Assembly: GCA_034096865.1 (NCBI GenBank)
Contig: JAWQFJ010001299.1
Coordinates: 57,448-121,447, forward strand
Reading direction: 5' to 3'
Length of the DNA stretch: 64,000 bases
Source: Theodoxus fluviatilis
Lineage: Eukaryota > Mollusca > Gastropoda > Cycloneritida > Neritidae
Shown here: positions 1 through 10,808 of the stretch, in pieces
Position numbering within the stretch: position 1 is the stretch's first letter
Layout: the number at the start of each line of letters is the position of its first letter
The notes under the pieces: model-generated
Told to the model about the DNA's origin: nothing
Databases searched by the model: none
The model's input: only the letters and a program-made list of their open reading frames with translations
Made by a program: the position numbers and the translations under genes

Positions 1-82
1 GGGCAGTGACCCCTTGCAGTTTGGGGGCTTCCTCTCTGTGTGGGCAGTGACCCCTTGCAGTTTGGGGGCTTCCTCTCTGCCT
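1..82. repeat. Two tandem copies of a 41-bp unit
   Basis: A 41-base unit beginning GGGCAGTGACCCC is repeated almost perfectly at 1-41 and 42-82. The array may continue beyond the left edge of the window. No coding function is evident. Confidence 0.85.
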
Positions 83-451
83 CCCACAGCAAGCAGCCGG
101 GACCCCCTGCCTCTGCCAAAGTCTTATCCGCATCAATGGGTTCTCCCTACCAGGATGGAGGCCAGACCATCCTGAACTTGCATGCTACTCACAAGTATTG
201 GCTGGTGTCAACTTGTGTGAAGATTTGAGAGCCTTTGCAAAATGCATATGTAAAGGCATAAAAATGTTGAGACATGTTGATACCAGCCTATATGGACCTA
301 TGAATTAAAAACAGCTTTAAAAAAAAGGCCCCTGGTGATGCTTTTTTACAAAGTTGGATCGCCTATGACCTTCCTGATGGCACATTGAGTATGTGTGCCA
401 AGGCTCATGGCTGTAGCTTGTGTGGTGTGGGAATGAATATGAACAGATCAC

Positions 452-490
452 ACACATGGGCACACAAACACACACACACACACACATGGG

Positions 491-526
<36 letters not shown>

Positions 527-558
527 TGGGCACACACACACACACACACAAACACACT
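452..558. repeat. (CA)n microsatellite
   Basis: Interrupted CA tract with GGGCAC interruptions. It sits where the homologous PPME1 copy has its own CA tract (34897-34957), so it was probably present before the duplication. Confidence 0.85.
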
Positions 559-581
559 TTCCCTTTCATATGTGTAGAAGA

Positions 582-649
582 TGTGTGCAATTTTGAGTTT
601 GCCCTGCTATTTTGTGTTGAACCATGAACCTTGCCATGACATCTGCCAC
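582..649 (-). pseudogene. Copy A remnant of PPME1 exon 15
   Basis: Read on the minus strand after a TTTTTAG acceptor, it gives VADVMARFMVQHKIAGQTQN. This matches the intact exon at 35218-35285 (VADVLATFMVRHKVAEATQN). The end of the exon has diverged, and the GT donor that follows TTTCAGTG in the intact copy is gone. The left end is set by analogy with the 68-bp intact exon. Confidence 0.8.
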
Positions 650-659
650 CTAAAAACAG

Positions 660-1147
660 AAAAAACACACCTGAATCTACTCCATGCCAACAATTATCAA
701 AAGCATTTTCACCTTCAGATTGTGGAGAAAAACCTTTGATATTTCAAACCTCTTTTCCTTATTCATTGAAAGAAAAAAGGGCTTGGTACACATGTCATCA
801 CTCCAAAATCACATATTTTGTCACATTTCATACTGATTAACCATTTCAAATTTTCTCTCACAAAATGTCAGCCAACCGACTCAGATGAAACATTAAGCAT
901 CCAAGATTTTTGAAAGGGAATAAACCAAATCAAACAAATATAGAAAAATATACATTTTTCTCCCTAAATTTGTGTTATAAGAACATACTTGCCATGCCCC
1001 AACATTTGTTTTTTCCTAAGGTCCTAGGCCAAACACACACCAACTCCTTCACTAACAAAGTCGATCTGCCCTTCAGTGCGGGGCTACTTCCTGCCTAGAG
1101 CACCTCCCTACATGTGTCACAGCAAACCTGCCTTTTCATCTTTCCAC
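660..1147. other. Duplicated PPME1 intron sequence
   Basis: AT-rich intron sequence recognisably related to 35290-35620 up to about 950. After that I see only unique sequence and no open reading frame that looks genuine. Confidence 0.6.
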
Positions 1148-1220
<73 letters not shown>

Positions 1221-1223
1221 TAA
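1148..1223. repeat. (ATA)n trinucleotide microsatellite
   Basis: About 24 ATA units with one CAA interruption near the right end. It lies directly beside the TGACCT element that starts at 1231. Confidence 0.95.
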
Positions 1224-1230
1224 TAGTATA

Positions 1231-2098
1231 CAAGAAGGGCAAAGCCCATACGACTCACATGCTTGACCTTGACCTTTATATGACCTTGACCTTCAGGTGA
1301 CCTTCAAGGTCAAGGTCAAACAACTAAACCTACCAATGACATCATACACAAAGAAATGCTTTACACATTTTTCGTACCAAAATACATGTGACCTTGACCC
1401 AAGGTCAAGGTCATCCAAGGTCATGCAACACGAAGCTGTTAATTCAAGACATAGGAAGCACAATGGTGCTTATTGGCACTTTCTACCATGAGATATAGTC
1501 ACTTTTAGTGGTTCACTACCCCATTTTGGTCACATTTCATAAGGGTCAAAGTGACCTTGACCTTGATGATATGTGACCAAATGTGTCTCATGATGAAAGT
1601 ATAACATGTGCCCCACATAATTATTAAGTTTAAAACAGTTATCTTCCATAGTTCAGGGTCAAGGTCACTTCAAAATATGTATACAATCCAACTTTGAAGA
1701 GCTCCTGTGACCTTGACCTTGAAGCAAGGTCAACCAAACTGGTATCAAAAGATAGGGCTTGCTTTGACCTATATACCACTTGTAGCTAAGGTCGCCATTC
1801 TCAATAACGTGGGAGAAAATTGGGAAAATGTGAAAAATGACTGTTTTTGAGACCACATTTATGGCTCCTGTGACCTTGACCTTGAAGCAAGGTCAAGTCA
1901 CTATGTATGTTTTTTGAGGCCTTGTCATCATACACCATCATGCCACATTTGGTGTTGATAGACTTAATAGTCTCCGAGAAAAATCCAACGTTTAAGTTTT
2001 TTACGGACGGACGGACGCCCGCCCGGACGGACGGACGGACGGACGGACGGACGACACGGCTCAGTACATAGACTCACTTTTGCTTCGCATGTGAGTCA
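1231..2098. mobile_element. TGACCT-rich dispersed element, copy 1
   Basis: About 868 bp, starting CAAGAAGGGCAAAGCCCATA and ending GCATGTGAGTCA. A near-terminal inverted repeat (GACTCACATGC at the left, GCATGTGAGTC at the right) frames many TGACCT/AGGTCA half-sites. These often occur as TCAAGGTCA or TGACCTTGACCTT. Before the right end there is a variable (GGAC)n tract. Three other copies in the window share both ends. No transposase ORF is present, so it would be non-autonomous. The copy in the LINE at 9971-10808 shows that the unit moves. The family is not recognised. Confidence 0.85.
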
Positions 2099-2236
2099 AA
2101 AAATAGCATTTATAACACGCATTTCTTGCAAGAACTCAATGCAAGGGCATAGCCACATTAACACGCAGTTACTACTAAATAGCACAACACTTGGATGACT
2201 ATCATACCAGGACTTGAAAAAAAACAAACTAGGAGG

Positions 2237-2480
2237 TTACAGAAAAGCAAGATGAAACATATGGGTTTTTAACTGAGATTTGAAAATGGACATAGTTGGT
2301 GCATCACCTAGGCCAGCAGGCAGGGAAAAGATCCAGACATAAGGGGCAATGAAACTGAAACTACGTTCTCCGAAAGACTTGGTACTATGCTTTGGAATTT
2401 TCAGAAGCTTTTCACTTGATGAGCGGAGAGAACGGGAAGGGTGATAGACACAAAGGGAGGCAGGAGTGCAGGGAGGAGGG
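2237..2480 (-). pseudogene. 3' end of a CR1/Jockey-type LINE reverse transcriptase ORF
   Basis: The minus-strand reading contains RSLRSSSEKLLKIPKHSTK followed by SFGERSFSFIAPYVW and a terminal FKSQLKTHMFHLAFL. It lines up with the C-terminus of the LINE at 11290-11490 (NLRSSKRRLL, SFGDRSFSVVGPRLWN, FKTGLKTFLFRLVAP). The NSLPAGL-type segment is disturbed. Only the last 80 or so residues survive, which is usual for a 5'-truncated LINE insertion. It is absent from the homologous position in copy B. Confidence 0.75.
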
Positions 2481-2631
2481 AGGGAGTATTTGTTGGGGCA
2501 CATAAGTATGTTCATTACACATAAATTTAATGGCATTGTTTCCTTAGAAGAACTGTAGTAAGACATGGGTCAAGAGAGCCAACCTTGACCAGATGCCAAA
2601 ACACATTCAGAACAAAAGGGGAACCACTGAC

Positions 2632-2672
2632 CTTGTCCGGCACTCTGTGCAGCACTTGCATCCAAAACTTTC
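2632..2672 (-). pseudogene. Copy A remnant of PPME1 exon 14 with the catalytic His deleted
   Basis: A GCAG acceptor and a GTCAGT donor are retained, but the exon is 41 bp instead of 65. The translation G-KFWMQVLHRVPDK lacks the segment PQSGHAIHED found at 41340-41404. The loss is 24 bp and in frame. It removes the catalytic histidine of the methylesterase triad, so even a spliced product would be inactive. Confidence 0.85.
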
Positions 2673-2699
2673 CTGCAACCACAAACACATAACTTGAGT

Positions 2700-2870
2700 G
2701 GCTTGATACACAGTGCTAGGTCATGAATATGTACAACAATGTTAGGTCATGAATATGTACAACAGTGTCAGGTCATGAACAAGTACAGCAGTGTCAGGTC
2801 ATGAATAGGTACAACAGTGTTAGGCCATGAATAGGTACAACCGTGTTAAGTCATGAATATGTATAAAATG
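2700..2870. repeat. About 26-bp minisatellite, short form
   Basis: Around six degenerate copies of a unit like GGTCATGAATATGTACAACA. It is homologous to the longer array at 41436-41975 beside the intact exon 14. The array therefore predates the duplication and changed length in one or both copies. Confidence 0.85.
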
Positions 2871-3146
2871 CACAGACAAGGTCTTGAGTAAACAATGAAC
2901 ATGTCATCATTGATGTGTACAGGGTGCACAAGTGAGACATGAATATTTTCAAAAAGACAACATTAGTTCATAATAATGCAAAAGATGCAAAACATGTTAC
3001 CATGCATGTGTGCAAAATGAGCCTTAATTACATCCTTATCATCATTACATAATAAAAGGGAGGAATTAATGACGACCATTCTATACCATTTTGATTTCTC
3101 AGACATGTAGTATATTTAAGTGCTTATTTTCAACTATAAGAGCCAG

Positions 3147-3222
3147 CTGGTGTGTGAGTGTATATGTGTGTGTTGTGTGTGTGCATGTGTGTGTGTGTGT
3201 ATGCATGTGTGTGTGTGTGTTG
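3147..3222. repeat. (TG)n-rich tract
   Basis: TG dinucleotide tract with ATG and CATG interruptions. It corresponds to the tract at about 46995-47033 in copy B, after the shared phrase AAGAGCCAGCTGGTGTG. Confidence 0.85.
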
Positions 3223-4036
3223 GAGAAACACAGGGATAGTAGTCAAGGCAGGCAAAAGTGGGAGCCAGATTCTGGTCAGTCAGTGCTATGATGGGATCTG
3301 TGGTTCTCTGGAAGAAAAGATGCAAAGAAATTGAATGTGTTAAAAATTGAAATAATATGTATCAACCTGACTGATTTTTCTTTTTGATGAAGCAGTTCAG
3401 AGAATGGCATCGAGTCAAAGTAACTTACATGACCTGGGGGTGGCTACAAGTCTTCAAAAGCCACCAGAACAATGTTGCACATTCGATAAGATTTGGACTG
3501 AATGGGAAATGAAGTGTGGACTATCACCTCACTGTAGCAAATCACTTCATTGTTATAAGCATGGATTTTCCCTTTGTCAAGACCTCTAGCAAGCCTGACT
3601 AATATTGAAGTCTGTAATAAGACTTGTGTTTTCTTATTCAAGGGTGCAATTACTTACAGCGGATGAAAGTTGAAAGTTTTTGGTTTGTTCTAGTATTCAA
3701 TGTTCCCAAGTACAAAGTCATTCTGTGAACTTTACCCACATGGAAGCTGAAGATGGAAACTACGCCCAGTGCCAGACCAGGCAATGACAGAAGCCAGCCT
3801 CAGCAAAGCTCACTGGGAAACTTCCCTGGAGGATTTTATGTGAAAGTTGTCTTTCTTTATTTAGTATTTAATTTTAAATGTTCCTTATATATTTGTTGTA
3901 TTTATGTATCACAAGTCTCACTAATCAAACAAGCTACTTCTGGAGGAAATCAATTGTCCACACTGTGCAGCAGACTGAAAAAGTTAACTGTTAAAAGTCT
4001 ACTAGCTCACTAAGCAAAAGCAGATTACCATTAATA

Positions 4037-4037
<1 letters not shown>

Positions 4038-4071
<34 letters not shown>

Positions 4072-4072
4072 A
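4038..4072. repeat. Poly-C homopolymer
   Basis: About 35 uninterrupted C residues. The exact length is likely to be unreliable in any assembly. Confidence 0.9.
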
Positions 4073-4467
4073 CTGCCTCAAAATGTTCACTGAAAGCAAG
4101 TTTTAAATGGAAGGGGTCTTGGAGGGGGGGGGGAGAAAGAAGAGGAGGGCAGAGTGAGTGATTGATTCTTAATTATTTATCAAGGATGAAATTTTAGGCA
4201 TTTCTGCCCATCTTACAAATTGTCCTTGCTCATAAAGAAATAAAAACTTAAATAATTAAGTCAAAAAATACACAGTAGGTAATCTATGTACAACAATTGG
4301 TAAGGTATATGAATAATATGATCAACAATGACAAAGATTTTAGAAGATGCCTTTGACAACTGTCAGCTCAGTGAGTCTTGAAGTTCAAGCAATACATGTC
4401 ATATGTAGAGGCGACAGCAGTGAGATCATCTGAATAGATAATCACGTATGGATGCTTTAAAAGACTT

Positions 4468-4469
<2 letters not shown>

Positions 4470-4543
<74 letters not shown>
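4470..4543. repeat. (GA)n microsatellite
   Basis: About 36 consecutive GA units. Confidence 0.95.
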
Positions 4544-4547
<4 letters not shown>

Positions 4548-4740
4548 TTCATCACACAACTGTTGTAGTATGATTCAACACAATTAAACAAAAAACAAAA
4601 ACCATTACTGTGTTAAGGACCATCTGCCCATTCACCATATGAAAAGGACATCAAAAGAATGATACATGAACAATACACCAAATGAATGATACACTAAACA
4701 AAAAACACACTAAATGAATGATACACCAAGTGAAGGTACA

Positions 4741-5187
4741 GTTCAGTTCAGTTCAGTTCAGTCTCTTAACCCTGAGATGGGTTGTTGAGGCAACCCTGAT
4801 GACTTTCGGACAATCTTCCTCCATCGATCTCTATCCTCTGTGGCTTGCTGTGAGTCAGCAAAGGTCAAGCCTGTCCACTCTTTGATGTTGTCTTCCCACC
4901 TCTTTCTCTGCCTGCCTCTCCTTCTCCCACCTGGTATGGTACCTTGCAGGATGGTCTTGGCCAGCCCACTGCCTCTTGACACGGGACCGTATCACTTCAG
5001 CTTTCTGCTTTTCATGATTGAGAGCAGGTCTTAGTACTGTCCAAATGCTCTCCTGATCCTGTTGCTGACTTCCTCATTTGTGACATGATCTTTATATGAG
5101 ATGTTCAGAATCTTGTGGTAGCATCTCATTTCCAGGGCTTGTATCCGTCTCTGTAGTTCAGATGTGAGTGTCCAGGACTCACGAAGG
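4741..5187 (-). mobile_element. 5'-truncated LINE (endonuclease-RT type) C-terminal fragment
   Basis: On the minus strand a reading passes through RRIQALEMRCYHKILNISYK and then TILQGTIPGGRRRGRQRKRW and DNIKEWTGLTFADSQQAT, ending DRDRWRKIV. This is the C-terminal region of a large group of animal LINE polyproteins, with at least one in-frame stop upstream. The 3' end is a short CTGAA-type tail, seen as repeated GTTCA at 4741-4760. Near-identical flanks AAGTGAAGGTACA (4728-4740) and AAGTGAAGGCTACA (5188-5201) look like a target-site duplication. The copy is non-functional. Confidence 0.8.
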
Positions 5188-5201
5188 AAGTGAAGGCTAC
5201 A

Positions 5202-5678
5202 TCAAACAAAACAAAAAGTGAAACAACAAAACACCACACGAACAATTAACACACCTAATGAATAATACATCAAATGAACAAAACACAAAATAAACAATAC
5301 ATCAAACAAGCAGTGCACCAAAAGATCAATACACAATACATCACACAAATGGTACACCAAACAAACGGTACATGAAACAAATGATTCACCAAACAAATGA
5401 TTCACTAAGTAAACAGTATGCATGAATAAATATGTCCAGATCTTTATGCAGCTCATTGTATTTCCCCTAACCCCCACCTCCAACTTAACTTTTTTTCTGT
5501 TGATTTTCTGCATGAACATTTTTGGTTCAACTTCACGGTCATAAAAACAGCATAGAAGAAGGTTATTAGTTGGGTACTGGAGGTAGTTGTTCAGGGGGTG
5601 GGGATGGGTGTGTGGGTTTGTTTGTTTTCAAAGAACAAATGAGATCGAGCAGAAGCAAACTGGTTCTGAACAGGGGTG

Positions 5679-5714
<36 letters not shown>

Positions 5715-6836
5715 GTGTTGTTTGAATTTCATTTCTCTCATGGAGGGTAGCACTGGAAGTGTATGCATTAAATATTTAGAGCAGCATGAATGTGAACAGT
5801 TTCAGCAATTGTTTCCACATAAAAAATTGAATAAATTGGAGAGGACAGTAAGACTTGTCAATGAGTGACAGTGTTGGGTCAAGTGCTTAGTGAAGGAAAC
5901 AGTTGATCTGTTGTAGATGATGATCCACTGAAGGCGCTGAAAGGAAGCTTTTTGCACGCTGGGAGAGAAAGGCTTCAAACTCTAAGTTCAGTTTAGGAGA
6001 CTGCTTTTCTGGTTACACCTGAAAAAAGGCAGCCAGAAAACATGGAAGGACCTGAAGCATCTTCTCTTGAAACTATCCAGACTGAGATTTAAATCAGTCC
6101 CATCAATGGTAGAACTTGCGTTGATGAATTTTGAGAAAGTTCTGTAAGTCTGCTTCTAGTGATGCAACATTTTCTCTTGAGGAGAGCAGTTGCACTTTTC
6201 TGGGGCCATATGTGCATGAGGGAAGTGACGCCTTACTTTGTGAGTAAGTGTCAACTCTTGAAGTGATATCACTACTTAGGGATGCATGAGTCGAAAACGG
6301 TGGTTCCTTCCAAAGTAACCTTGTAGTAAAACAACCCTACTTCTTCTTCAACAGCTTTGATAAATTAATGCTGTTCATACCTTACATTTTCTTCGAATGG
6401 GTTTCTAGTATCCTAAAATATAGCATTTTCTGAACGAACTGTAGACAGTAATGGCAGCTAAACTCACTGTCACTACGGCTGTACTCATGGGTGCTGGCTT
6501 GTTGAATGCATCAATATGTTATGAAAGCTCCTACATTTAAAAAATGGAAATGCCGGTTGACACACCTACACGCCGAAGCGTCTGTTGAAATTGTGTACAA
6601 AGCTAATTTTATCCGATACCATGAACACAATACATGTAAATTGCATTTTTGTTGTAAAAACACTGTTCAGAATAATTTGCTTTATTTTTGTAAATAAGGG
6701 AATATGTGTAGACGTACGTCAGGGTTTAACGAGTTTGGTGGGAAGAGTGCGAGCTGAGGCTGGACCGAGAACATAAAGTTATGACAACAAGAAAGATGAC
6801 AGCGTTCCCGTGCGTGCTTGATCAACAAATGCAACG
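5202..6836. other. No gene seen; low-complexity and TG tract
   Basis: Positions 5202-5420 continue the AAACAATACACCAAA-type low-complexity sequence that the LINE fragment entered. A (TG)n tract occupies about 5684-5716. The rest has no ORF or splice pattern that I can support. Confidence 0.55.
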
Positions 6837-6992
6837 ATGGAGACGGCACAGAATATCGACCACATGAATCCGCTCGATTCATATGATGATGGAGAAATAT
6901 ACAATATATTTATATTTCTTTGCCATGAAATGTTGGAAATTTCAGATGAGTTGCTCGAGGACTTGCATGCACACATAATGCGTTATGAGTAG
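6837..6992 (+). CDS. Small unidentified ORF, 51 codons
   Basis: An ATG at 6837 opens an acidic reading frame beginning METAQNIDHMNPLDSYDDGE and ending at TAG 6990-6992. The acidic composition and length give no family. Just downstream, two direct repeats of about 45 bp (6990-7035 and 7203-7249) share AGTAGTG, CAAGCGCC/CAGGCGCC and CAGGCTG. It could be a transposon first exon or a chance ORF. Confidence 0.2.
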   Translation: METAQNIDHMNPLDSYDDGEIYNIFIFLCHEMLEISDELLEDLHAHIMRYE

Positions 6993-7249
6993 TGTTCAGG
7001 CGCCTAACAGGCTGACTGTGACATAGCTCTGCAAAGTTTGGACTATTGCAGGAAATGAAGGAGGTCTGTGGCTTGTGTGCCTGCCAGTATGACAGTAAGG
7101 GCCACTTCTTTCCATTGATGTGAGAGAAAAAAAGCGATCTGATACTGGATTTTTGTCATATTTGGACATTTCTGGTTGGATTGATCATACGAAAAGCAAC
7201 ACTGAGTAGTGCTCAAGCGCCGAGCAGGCTGCATAGTACACAGCTCTGA
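6990..7249. repeat. Pair of about 45-bp direct repeats
   Basis: The phrase starting GAGTAGTG and passing through AGCTCTG occurs at 6990-7035 and again, diverged, at 7203-7249. The function is unknown. Confidence 0.6.
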
Positions 7250-7509
7250 TGATAGGAGGCTAAAGTCAGCAGGTCATCGATTGCGGCAACTAAAACCGTT
7301 CAATAACCGGCCTCAGGTACGAGAAATCATTTTCCCTGAGATTACTTACTCTGGATATGAACTTTTTGAGTGTCATAAACTGTGACTTGTGATACCCGGT
7401 ACTTGTGCAACGCACATAACACCCATAGCATAATCTGTATTCCAAGTCGTAGGAGGCCGATTGTCGTTGGCCATCAGTTGATTAGGAAGAATGCTAACGG
7501 CAGTGGAAA

Positions 7510-9970
7510 ATGAAGCCTACTCCCCCAAAAATAGCTGGACTCATGTACTACTCGTCGTCAGATCTGCGTGCCTTAAATGATTCTCATCTGCCCCTCCCGC
7601 TGGAGGCGTTAGCGAACATCCAACGTCTGGGTATTGCAAGATCCAAAAAAAGAAAGCGTGGCAGAAGAGGTGGCAGAAGGAAACGCCACAATATCAAAAC
7701 TGTATGTGATGTGTTTGACAGAACTGCTAGTACTGTCCCTCAAGACTGTGGTGCGAACGCAAGCAACCTCATTCAAGCTGCACCCAGGAAACCCTCACCC
7801 ACCCTGACTGCGGCATTGCTAAACGCGCAGTCAATAAGAAACAAGACGGAAGAAATTGCAGACTTTATCACCAAGGAAAACCTTGACGTCTTGTTTATCA
7901 CCGAATCATGGCTGAAAAACGACAGAGATCAGGCGATAATGAAGATGGCAACACCACCGGGCTATCAAATAAAATCCTTCCCGCGGACACGGGGACGTGG
8001 CGGAGGGATCACTTTCATCTACAGAAGCTGCCTCAACATCAGTGAAGTGACGAGTCTGCGTCACAATTCCAGTGCCCTGGAGTCAGCAAGCATTGTTTTA
8101 AGAAACAGAGGCAAATCGACACACTTTATCTGCCTGTACAGGCCGACTCACTCAAAGAGAAACAAAGCACCGTCATCCGCCTTCCTCGACGAGTTCAGCA
8201 ACCTTCTCGATTCCATAGAAGTAGAGTGTGATGACTATGTTATTGTCGGCGATTTCAACATCCACTACGATGACGCCAACCACGCCTTGACAAAGGGCGC
8301 GCTGTCTTTGCTCCATGATCACGGCTTGCAGCAGAATGTGCCAGGAGCGACTCACAAATCAGGCCACACCCTTGACTGGGTTGTAGATAAGGTCGAAAAG
8401 AGCATAGTCCGCAAGTGCCATGTGCTAGACAAGGCGCTTTCTGACCATCACGTGGTTTACTTTGACCTCTCATTGAGCATCAACCGAGTGGCAAAAGCCG
8501 TTGTAAGGAGTAGAAACCTGAAAAGGATTGATCTTGTGACTCTGAAAGCCGACTTTGGCGCACTTGGCTTACAGTCTGCGGTCCCAGTTGATGTGTCAGC
8601 GCATGTTGAACTCTTTGAGTCATCTTTGCGAAACATCCTGGACAAGCACGCCCCAGAGTTGACAAAACGTGTTTCTGTAAGACCGTTGTGCCCATGGTAC
8701 AACGAGGAAGTCTACCTCGCCAAAGTAAACAAAAGAATAGCAGAGCGTCGCTGGCGGAAGTACAATCTAACTGTGCACAAGCAGTTGTATGTAGCAGAGA
8801 AAAATAAACTCAAAAAAGCCATACGTCATGCAAAAGCCAGTTACTTTCATCAGAAAATCCAAGAACGATCCGGGAATCCCAGGGCCATGTCTCACTTGCT
8901 GTCAGGTCTTCTAGGGAAGGCGAATGACTCCTTTGTGCAATCAGGACAGTCACATAATGAAAAGGCAAATGAGTTTGGTCTTTTTTTCAAAGAAAAAATT
9001 GACACAATTAAGAAATCAATCCCAATGAGCTCATCTGGCACCACATCTCAGCCACGTCCACACCATCATTTCTTGACTGAGTTGGAACTTTTCTCACCAG
9101 ACGAACTACGAAAAATCATAGTCAAAATGAAACCAACCACATGCGAACTCGACCCAATCCCCACCAAATTGCTTCTCACTTGCCTTGATGTCCTTCTACC
9201 TGTAATAACGGACATCGTCAACCATTCCTTGAGACACGGACAGTTTCCCACGAGCCTCAAAAAGGCAGTGGTGAGACCCCTCCTCAAGAAAGCAGGCGCT
9301 GATCCTAATAACCTCGCCAACTATCGACCGGTTTCCAACCTGAGCTTTCTCTCCAAAGTTGTTGAGAAAGCAGTGTCTATTCGCCTCATAGAGTTTTTAA
9401 GCTCGCACAATCTGCTTCCCAGGTTTCAGTCAGCATATAGGGCACACCACAGCACTGAAACTGCACTCTTGCGAGTCCTGAATGACTTACTCCATGCAGT
9501 CGATCGCGATGAGGTTGTCCTTGTAGTGCTACTCGACCTTTCAGCGGCTTTCGACACCATTGACCACGACACACTCATAGCCAGATTGAGGAGCTTTGGC
9601 ATATCATCCACCGCCCTAAACTGGTTCGCGAGCTACTTGACGGGGAGATCACAAAAGGTGAAGATAGGGGAGTCATCATCAAAAGACCTTTCTCTCACTT
9701 GTGGAGTACCCCAGGGATCAATCTTGGGACCTCTCCTGTATTCAATTTACACGCAACCCCTGAGCGAGCGCATCGACCAACACGGCATCCCTCACCATCT
9801 ATTCGCCGACGACACTATGATCTACATGGCTTCCAAACCAGATCATGAAGCCTTTGCGATGAACAAGTTCACAGTGCAAAACTGCTGTAGTGACATCAAG
9901 GAATGGATGTCGGCCAATCACCTCAAACTCAATGAAGACAATACTGAAGTGATTCTCATTGGTAGGGAAA
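7510..9970 (+). pseudogene. LINE endonuclease/reverse transcriptase, N-terminal and RT part
   Basis: An open frame of about 820 codons reads through to the inserted element. Residues 1-60 include a basic stretch KKRKRGRRGGRRKRH. An apurinic-endonuclease-like domain follows, with LLNAQSIRNK, LFITESWL, YVIVGDFNIHY and a later LSDHHVVYFDL. The reverse transcriptase shows NYRPVSNLSFLSKVVEKAV, FQSAYRAHHSTETALLRV, LLDLSAAFDTIDHD, GVPQGSILGPLLYS and the catalytic FADDT box. These motifs place it in the CR1/Jockey group. The enzyme would make cDNA from its own RNA by target-primed reverse transcription. The ORF is cut just after EVILIGRE by the insertion, so it is broken. The ATG at 7510 is the first in frame; the native start could differ. 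Confidence 0.9.
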
Positions 9971-10808
9971 CAAGAAGGGCAAAGCCCATACGGCTCACAT
10001 GCTTGACCTTGACCTTTACATGACCTTGACCTTCAGGTGACCTTCAAGGTCAAGGCCAATCAACTACACCTAGCAATGACATCATACACTAAACTAAGGA
10101 ATGCTTTACACATTTTTCCTACCAAAATACATGTGGCCTTGACCCAAGGTCAAGGTCATCCAAGGTCATGCAACACAAAGCTGTTAATTCAAGACATAGG
10201 AAGCACAATGATGTTTATTGGCACTTTCTACCATGAGATATGGTCACTTTTAGTGGTTCACTACTTCATTTTGGTCACATTTCATTAGGGTCAAAGTGAC
10301 CTTGACCTTGATATGTGACCAAATGTGTCTCATGATGAAAGTATAACATGTGCCCCACATAATTATTAAGTTTGAAACAGTTATCTTCCATAGTTCAGGG
10401 TCAAGGTCACTTCAAAATATGTATACAATCCAACTTTGAAGAGCTCCTGTGACCTTGACCTTGAAGCAAGGTCAACCAAACTGGTATCAAAAAATAGGGC
10501 TTACTTTGCCCTATATACCATGTATAGGTGAGGTATCCAATCTCAAAAACTTCAGAGAAAATTGAGAAAATGTGAAAAATGGCTGTTTTTTAGACAACAT
10601 TTATGGCTCCTGCGACCTTGACCTTGAAGCAAGGTCAAGTCACTATGTTTGTTTTTTGAGGCCTTGTCATCATACACCATCATGCCAAATTGGGTGTTGA
10701 TAGACTTAATAGTCTCCGAGAAAAATCCAACGTTTAAGTTTTTTACGCCCGGACGGACGGACGACACAGGTGAGTACATAGACTCACTTTTGCTTCGCAT
10801 GTGAGTCA
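9971..10808. mobile_element. TGACCT-rich dispersed element, copy 2, inserted in LINE ORF
   Basis: About 838 bp with the same ends as copies 1, 3 and 4 (CAAGAAGGGCAAAGCCCATA and GCATGTGAGTCA). The sequences on either side belong to one LINE reverse transcriptase, so this is a true insertion. The GGAC tract is shorter than in the other copies (10747-10762). A target-site duplication is not clear; weak candidates are TAGGGA on the left and TAAGCA on the right. Confidence 0.92.

Larger units (their letters stand above)
3223..4727. other. No gene seen; simple repeats
   Basis: Duplicated-intron or insertion sequence without a convincing ORF. It contains a poly-C run at 4038-4072, a (GA)n tract at 4470-4543, and a low-complexity stretch at 4640-4727 of repeated AATGAATGATACAC-like words. 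Confidence 0.6.
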
